NCBI GenBank assembly: GCA_026415985.1
Contig: JAOAGA010000072.1
Location: forward strand, 1-7,835
Length of the DNA stretch: 7,835 bases
DNA from: Pseudomonadota bacterium
GTDB taxonomy: Bacteria > CALINM01
Direction: 5' to 3'
Made by a program: the position numbers and the translations under genes
The notes under the pieces: generated by a model
What the model was told of the DNA's origin: nothing
What the model saw: only the letters and a program-made list of their open reading frames with translations
The model's database searches: none
Shown here: positions 5,117-7,835 of the stretch, in pieces
How the letters are laid out: every line of letters starts with the position of its first letter
How positions within the stretch are numbered: position 1 is the stretch's first letter

Positions 5117-7354
5117 ATGTCGAGAAGTCTTGTTCTTGTCGAATCACCTGCAAAGGCTAAGACTATTGAAAAATATTTAGGCAAAGATTACAAGGTGCTT
5201 GCAACCTACGGTCATATTAAAGACTTGCCTGTTAAGTATCTTGGTGTTAAGGTGGAAAAAGAGTTTGAACCTATTTATGAGTTAACTCCAAGGGCTAAAA
5301 AAATAGTCTCAGAGATTAAAAAGACCGCAAAAGAAGCGGAAAATATTTATATTGCCTCTGACCCCGACAGGGAAGGCGAAGCCATAGCTTTTCATATTAA
5401 AGAAGAGCTGGAAGATCTTAAGAAGGAGATAAAAAGGGTTCTTTTTTTTGAGATTACCAAAAATGCAATTATAAAGGCCTTTGAAAATCCTACAAGTCTC
5501 GATGAGAAAAAATATGACGCTCAAAAATCAAGGAGAGTTCTTGACAGGCTTGTGGGATACAAGATAAGTCCGCTTTTATGGTATAAGGTAAAATCAGGAC
5601 TGTCTGCAGGAAGGGTTCAATCGGTGGCACTACTTCTGATTTGCAGAAGAGAGAAGGAAATAAAAAATTTTATTCCTGAAGAATATTGGTATATAAAGGG
5701 TGATTTTTTTAGCCCCGATAAAGAGAAGAAGGTAAGAGCAAAGTTAGAAGAAATAGATGGGAAAAAGATAGAGTTAAAGAACAAGGAATCAGTAGATGAG
5801 ATACTGGTGTCTCTGAAAAACAGAGAATTTTTTCTAAAGTCTGTTGTTGAAAAAGAAAGAGTTAAAAATCCTTCTGAACCATTTATTACCAGCACTTTAC
5901 AACAGGATGCTGTAAAAAGACTCAGGTTTAGCACAAAAAAAACCATGATGATTGCACAGATGTTATATGAGGGCATTGATTTAGGAGATTTAGGCAGGCA
6001 GGGACTTATAACCTATATGAGAACGGACTCTCCGAGAATATCCAAAGAAGCAATTGATAGTGCCAGAGATTTTATTGCAAAGAAGTATGGAAAAGACTAT
6101 CTTTCCCATAAACCAAGACAGTTTGAAGGCAAAAAACAGGCGCAGGAAGCCCATGAATGTATAAGACCAACTAACCCTGAGTTAGAACCTGATTTAATTA
6201 AAGAATACCTTACTAATGAACAGTATCAGTTATATAAATTGATTTTTAACAGGTTCTTAGCTTCACAGATGAAACCCGCCTTATATAGTCAGAGAATCTA
6301 TGAAATAGTTGACAGAGAAGAAAACCGGTTTACTTTCAGGGCAAAGGGGCTTGCTTTAAAATATGCAGGATTTCTGATGGTTTATGGAAAAGATGAAGAC
6401 GATGAAGAGGAGGAAAAAGAAGGTGGCTTACCTATGCTTGAGGAAAAGACCGTCCTTACTCTGCTTGAGTTAATACCGGAGCAAAATTTTACCTCTCCTC
6501 CGCCAAGATTTACAGAAGCCACACTTGTTAAAGAGCTCGAAGAAGATGGCATTGGCAGGCCAAGCACCTATGCTACTATTATATCTACTCTTTTAGAGAA
6601 AGATTATGTAAAGCTTATGGAAGGCAAGTTTTATCCTACTGAGCTTGGTTGTACCGTTGTGGAACTACTTGAAAAAAACTTTCCCGATATTATTGATGTT
6701 GAGTTTACCGCAAAGATGGAAGAAAAGTTAGATCTCATCGAAGAAGGCAGGGAAAGATGGACAGAGGTAATGAAAGAGTTTTATGCAAAATTTAACGAGA
6801 CCTTAAACAAAGCAAAGGTCTCTATGGAAAACCTTAAAAGAAAAGGGATAGAAACAGATATTGTCTGTGATATATGTGGCAGGAAAATGGTGATTAAGAT
6901 GAAGGGGAGAAATGAGTTTTTGGCCTGTAGCGGTTATCCCGAATGTAAAAATATAAGGAATTTTACTAAAGACAAATCAGGTCAGATTGTGGTTTTAAAT
7001 AATAAGACTGACAAAAAATGTCCCAAATGTGGAGCAGAGATGGTTGTTAAAAGGGGACCCTACAGTAATTTTCTTGCCTGTAGCAACTATCCAAACTGTA
7101 AATATACGGAAAATATCACAACTGGTATAAAATGTCCTAAGTGTGATGGACAATTGGTTGAAAGAAAAACAAAAAAAGGCAGGGTATTTTATGGCTGTAA
7201 CAGATACCCGCAATGTGATTACTTAATAAACCAGAAGCCTGTTAATGAAAAATGTCCCCTTTGCAATAACCCCTTTCTAATAGAAAAAAGAGAAAAAAAA
7301 CAGCCGGCTCTTGTATGTCCCAATAAAGATTGTGGCTTTAAAAAGTCAAAATGA
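5117..7354 (+). CDS. topA: DNA topoisomerase I (type IA, omega protein)
   Basis: A 745-residue type IA topoisomerase that relaxes negative supercoils by transient single-strand cleavage with a 5'-phosphotyrosine link. The TOPRIM domain is N-terminal: VESPAKAKTIEKYLG (8-22) with catalytic Glu9, and DPDREGE (82-88) with the Mg-binding acidic residues Asp82, Asp84 and Glu86. The nicking tyrosine is Tyr300 in QGLITYMRTDS. Other conserved blocks are SAGRVQSVALLLICRRE (163-179), EAHECIRPT (344-352) and DGIGRPSTYATII (477-489). An acidic loop (KDEDDEEEEKE, 425-435) is a likely surface insertion. Four C-terminal four-cysteine zinc ribbons follow: Cys584/587/604/610, 635/638/655/661, 673/676/694/700 and 713/716/734/739. 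Reverse gyrase is excluded, as there is no helicase domain. It starts two bases after smg and overlaps rsmI by 4 bases. Confidence 0.97.
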   Translation: MSRSLVLVESPAKAKTIEKYLGKDYKVLATYGHIKDLPVKYLGVKVEKEFEPIYELTPRAKKIVSEIKKTAKEAENIYIASDPDREGEAIAFHIKEELEDLKKEIKRVLFFEITKNAIIKAFENPTSLDEKKYDAQKSRRVLDRLVGYKISPLLWYKVKSGLSAGRVQSVALLLICRREKEIKNFIPEEYWYIKGDFFSPDKEKKVRAKLEEIDGKKIELKNKESVDEILVSLKNREFFLKSVVEKERVKNPSEPFITSTLQQDAVKRLRFSTKKTMMIAQMLYEGIDLGDLGRQGLITYMRTDSPRISKEAIDSARDFIAKKYGKDYLSHKPRQFEGKKQAQEAHECIRPTNPELEPDLIKEYLTNEQYQLYKLIFNRFLASQMKPALYSQRIYEIVDREENRFTFRAKGLALKYAGFLMVYGKDEDDEEEEKEGGLPMLEEKTVLTLLELIPEQNFTSPPPRFTEATLVKELEEDGIGRPSTYATIISTLLEKDYVKLMEGKFYPTELGCTVVELLEKNFPDIIDVEFTAKMEEKLDLIEEGRERWTEVMKEFYAKFNETLNKAKVSMENLKRKGIETDIVCDICGRKMVIKMKGRNEFLACSGYPECKNIRNFTKDKSGQIVVLNNKTDKKCPKCGAEMVVKRGPYSNFLACSNYPNCKYTENITTGIKCPKCDGQLVERKTKKGRVFYGCNRYPQCDYLINQKPVNEKCPLCNNPFLIEKREKKQPALVCPNKDCGFKKSK

Positions 7355-7835
7355 CCGTAAAAACTGGCAGACTATTTGTAGTCGCTACACCAATCGGCAA
7401 TCTTGAAGATATTACTTTAAGAGCACTAAAAACCTTAAGGGAAGTAGACTTAATAGTCTGCGAAGATACCAAACAATCAAGAAAACTACTTTCCCATTAT
7501 GGCATATCTAAACAATTAATTTCCTATTACAAGCCTAAGGAACGGGATAAGGCAAATAAGATCATTGATATACTTTTATCTGGAAAAGATGTGGCACTAA
7601 TTTCTGATGCGGGAACTCCTGCCATATCAGACCCCGGGCAGATACTCATTGACGAAGCAAGAAAAAATGGTATTGAAATACTGGCAATTCCCGGTCCTTC
7701 TTCTTTAATTACCGCCCTCTCCGTTTCCGGATTTAAGATAATCCCCTTTATGTTTGATGGTTTTATCCCCAAAAAGAGATCTGATTTAATAAAAAGGCTT
7801 GAGGAGTTAAAGGGTATCGCTTCTACTCTGGTTTA
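7351..7835 (+). CDS. rsmI: 16S rRNA (cytidine-1402-2'-O)-methyltransferase RsmI, N-terminal part (runs off right edge)
   Basis: The first 161 codons of a tetrapyrrole-methylase-fold protein; relatives are about 220-290 residues, so the C-terminal part is missing. RsmI uses S-adenosylmethionine to methylate the 2'-hydroxyl of C1402 in the ribosomal decoding centre. Visible family motifs are RLFVVATPIGNLEDITLRAL (7-26), VCEDTKQSRKLL (36-47), ALISDAGTPAISDPG (82-96) and AIPGPSSLITALSVSG (112-127). The start of the GF-[LI]-P-x-K block (GFIPKKR, 137-143) is also present. Together these separate it from cobalamin and siroheme methylases of the same fold. The ATG overlaps the topA stop (ATGA) and has no strong ribosome site, so translation is probably coupled to topA. 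Confidence 0.95.
   Translation, partial: MTVKTGRLFVVATPIGNLEDITLRALKTLREVDLIVCEDTKQSRKLLSHYGISKQLISYYKPKERDKANKIIDILLSGKDVALISDAGTPAISDPGQILIDEARKNGIEILAIPGPSSLITALSVSGFKIIPFMFDGFIPKKRSDLIKRLEELKGIASTLV

Noticed and set aside
6382-6567. Minus-strand frame with a long serine run.
   Set aside because: It is the antisense of the acidic GAA/GAG/GAT-rich loop of topA and has no independent support.

Overview
The window is AT-rich, densely packed bacterial DNA with two divergent gene clusters and no mobile element, CRISPR array, rRNA or tRNA that I can recognise. A TolC-type outer-membrane protein and a periplasmic adaptor mean a diderm (Gram-negative) cell. The order dprA-smg-topA is shared with several proteobacterial and related diderm lineages. 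The AT-rich, Lys/Glu/Ile-rich proteins would suit Deferribacterota or a similar AT-rich diderm, but I cannot fix the phylum from this window.

Left half (1-3540, minus strand, read right to left): a small exported protein of unknown function (3346-3540); a TolC-family outer-membrane efflux protein (2046-3308); a MacA/HlyD-type adaptor (811-2049); a MacB/LolD-type ABC ATPase (146-814); and the first 54 residues of a MacB/FtsX-type permease running off the left edge. The last four genes overlap by 4 to 17 bases and form one tightly coupled operon for a tripartite MacAB-TolC-like pump, with ATPase and permease on separate chains. In front of tolC is a near-consensus promoter (TTGACA, 17 bases, TATATT). 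Its spacer holds a 14-base inverted repeat, ACTGACTGGTCAGT, of the kind bound by TetR-family repressors. No regulator gene lies in the window. The predicted transcription start coincides with the tolC ATG, so the message may be leaderless.

Centre (3541-3633): a 93-base divergent intergenic region with a Shine-Dalgarno sequence for the small gene, a TATAAT box for the rightward cluster and a small inverted repeat.

Right half (3634-7835, plus strand): dprA (DNA processing protein), a smg/DUF494-family gene, topA (type IA topoisomerase with four C-terminal zinc ribbons), and the first 161 residues of rsmI (16S rRNA C1402 2'-O-methyltransferase), which runs off the right edge. Spacings of -4 to +2 bases mark a cotranscribed housekeeping operon. 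Two computed start positions are better moved to downstream ATGs that have good ribosome binding sites (smg at 4680, topA at 5117).

Most of the window is conventional. The points worth attention are the operator-promoter and apparent leaderless start of the efflux operon, the unrecognised small exported protein beside it, and some family-motif variations in DprA and the adaptor.
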